A stretch of DNA of 6,456 bases from JBBRHH01 sp038222915 (GTDB lineage Bacteria; Planctomycetota; Phycisphaerae; Tepidisphaerales; Tepidisphaeraceae), in NCBI GenBank assembly GCA_038222915.1, contig JBBRHH010000364.1:1-6456 (forward strand), read 5' to 3'. The notes beneath the pieces were generated by a model that was not told where the DNA came from, did not search any database, and saw nothing but the letters and a program-made list of their open reading frames with translations. Positions 5,637-6,456 of this stretch are shown here, in pieces. Made by a program: the position numbers and the translations under genes. The number at the start of each line of letters is the position of its first letter. The stretch's first letter is position 1.

Positions 5637-6070
5637 TTCGGCAATCGGCTCTCGACAACGCGGAAAAACTCCCGAGCGACAACCTGTTCGGCAACCACCA
5701 CGTCATCCGCGCCCAGTTGCTGGGCATGCAGGCCGGCCGAGGTGTAGGACGTGCGAATGACAATGCGGATGGATGAATTGAGACGTTTGGCGATCGCGAC
5801 AGCCTCAAACGTGGCCTGCTCATCCGGAATGCTGATGACGAGGAACTTCGCACCCGTGATGCCGGCACGGCGGAGGGTTTGCTCGTCGCGGACATCGCCG
5901 AAAATAATCGGCGTGCCGGCGTTAGAGCAGCGCAAAGCGACGTCTTCGTTGGTTTCGATAACGCAGTAGGGAATGTTGCGGAACTCTAGAAGCTCTGCAA
6001 CGAATCTTCCGGGAAGACCATAGCCCGCGATGATGAACTGGGGCGGAATTGCTGGTGCTGGCTCGGACAT
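5633..6070 (-). CDS. Stand-alone RCK_N / TrkA-N NAD-binding protein
   Basis: This is a 145-residue Rossmann protein matching the regulator-of-K+-conductance N-terminal domain found in TrkA, KtrA and at the C-terminus of KefB/KefC-type exchangers. IIAGYGLPG (13-21) is the GxGxxG loop. Glu39 ends strand 2 in VIETN and suggests NAD(H) over NADP(H). GDVRDEQTLRRAG (58-70) and VISIPDEQATFEAV (78-91) are typical core motifs. The tail HAQQLGADDVVVAEQVVAREF (115-135) is most like the exchanger-attached forms. No membrane helices and no RCK_C ligand domain are present, and no K+ transporter gene is next to it in the window, so its partner is unknown. It could regulate a transporter in trans. The start at 6070 has no Shine-Dalgarno and sits just below a good -10 box. 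Confidence 0.9.
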   Translation of the reverse strand: MSEPAPAIPPQFIIAGYGLPGRFVAELLEFRNIPYCVIETNEDVALRCSNAGTPIIFGDVRDEQTLRRAGITGAKFLVISIPDEQATFEAVAIAKRLNSSIRIVIRTSYTSAGLHAQQLGADDVVVAEQVVAREFFRVVESRLPK

Positions 6071-6080
6071 GCAGGGCGGT

Positions 6081-6111
6081 AGTATACGTTTGTTCGTTCA
6101 CAATGGGACAA
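6081..6111 (-). promoter_or_regulatory. Possible promoter of the RCK gene giving a very short leader
   Basis: On the minus strand TATACT (6086-6081) matches the -10 consensus at 5 of 6 positions. A weak TTGTCC (6111-6106) lies 19 bases upstream, a long spacing. Only 10 bases separate the -10 from the ATG at 6070, so transcription would begin about 3-5 bases before the start codon, giving a nearly leaderless message. This would fit the missing ribosome site. Confidence 0.35.
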
Positions 6112-6204
6112 GAAGATATGCCAGGACTTCAGATTTAAACGACGCACCGCTCCGTGAACCTGTCCTGTGGACGCTTGGCCCATCGGACACCCGAATGCCT
6201 CACT

Positions 6205-6456
6205 TCACTTCCTGGCTTCGATTAAAAACAAGTCCCCATCCCCCGACTCCACCTGGAAGGTCTTGCCGGTCGTTCGAGTCGATGCCGACGTGTGAGGAGT
6301 TGCGAATTCAACGGTGATGGGCTTGTTGCCCATCGGGTTGTAAACGGCGAGGCCATTGTCGAAATCTCGATGAATACTCCCGTCAGCATTGCGTTGCCCC
6401 TTTGATTTTGGCCTTCCGAGGGTTCTGTCCCAAAACCCGTACCAGTCGTGTAAGTG
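6205..6456 (-). CDS. C-terminal end of a glycosidase-like protein (N-terminal part outside window)
   Basis: The minus-strand frame is open from the window edge at 6456 to TGA at 6207-6205, giving the last 83 residues. No start codon is needed or visible because the gene begins beyond the window. The pattern HDWYGFWDRTLGRP, followed by RDFDNGLAVYNPMGNKPITVEF, then a GKTFQVESGDGDLFLIEA end, resembles the beta-sandwich tail of putative glycoside hydrolases. In those proteins an R-F-NG-V--NP strand pair and a final DG--L segment are typical. The catalytic domain is not in view, so no substrate or family number can be given. The gene runs in the same direction as the RCK gene, 134 bases upstream of it. 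Coding is well supported by the uninterrupted frame and the protein-like pattern; the glycosidase label is an inference. Confidence 0.6.
   Translation of the reverse strand, partial: HLHDWYGFWDRTLGRPKSKGQRNADGSIHRDFDNGLAVYNPMGNKPITVEFATPHTSASTRTTGKTFQVESGDGDLFLIEARK

Noticed and set aside
6120..6190. Hairpin arms TGTCC/GGACA downstream of the glycosidase-like gene as a terminator
   Set aside because: The stem is only 5 bp with a long loop and no T-run follows, so it cannot be told from chance.
6268..6284. TTCGAGT loop with a 4-of-5 paired stem resembling a tRNA T-arm
   Set aside because: No acceptor stem, anticodon arm or D-arm can be placed around it, and it lies inside the open glycosidase-like coding frame.
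6316..6334. Perfect 7-bp inverted repeat GATGGGC-TTGTT-GCCCATC as a terminator
   Set aside because: It sits within the minus-strand coding frame (codons for Pro-Met-Gly-Asn-Lys-Pro-Ile), upstream of that gene's stop, and has no T-run on either side.

Overview
The window is a gene-dense stretch of moderately GC-rich bacterial chromosome. It has eleven intact or partial protein genes and one broken gene. A lipid A gene of the LpxI type points to a Gram-negative, lipid A-making organism. LpxI replaces LpxH in groups such as Alphaproteobacteria, Planctomycetota and Verrucomicrobiota. The long-form LOG protein, stand-alone RCK domain and glycosidase-like tail fit the Planctomycetota/Verrucomicrobiota side, but this placement is an impression and not proven. 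No rRNA, tRNA, CRISPR array, insertion sequence or phage gene was found.

Plus strand, 1-4421: the 3' end of argH (arginine synthesis) overlaps lpxI (lipid A synthesis) by 4 bp. lpxI in turn overlaps by 4 bp a small ORF that looks like the front half of a nuclease-toxin-like protein. One missing C near 1396 splits this protein across two frames. An intact DUF2283 gene follows, so the two resemble a toxin-antitoxin-type module whose toxin half has been disabled. Next come a metal-dependent class I O-methyltransferase-like gene, moaD and moaE (the two subunits of molybdopterin synthase, overlapping by 4 bp), a four-helix DUF4149-like membrane protein, and nth (endonuclease III). Spacing is tight throughout, so most of this side may be one long transcript entering from the left.

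Minus strand, 6456-4422: the C-terminal end of a glycosidase-like protein enters from the right edge. It is followed by a stand-alone NAD-binding RCK/TrkA-N protein and a long-form LOG (TIGR00730) protein. A good sigma70-like promoter lies just upstream of the LOG gene. The LOG gene and nth converge with their stop codons directly abutting.

Most of this is ordinary housekeeping content. The points most worth a second look are the single-base frameshift in the toxin-like gene beside an intact DUF2283 partner, and a MoaD whose essential C-terminal Gly-Gly is followed by two extra residues.
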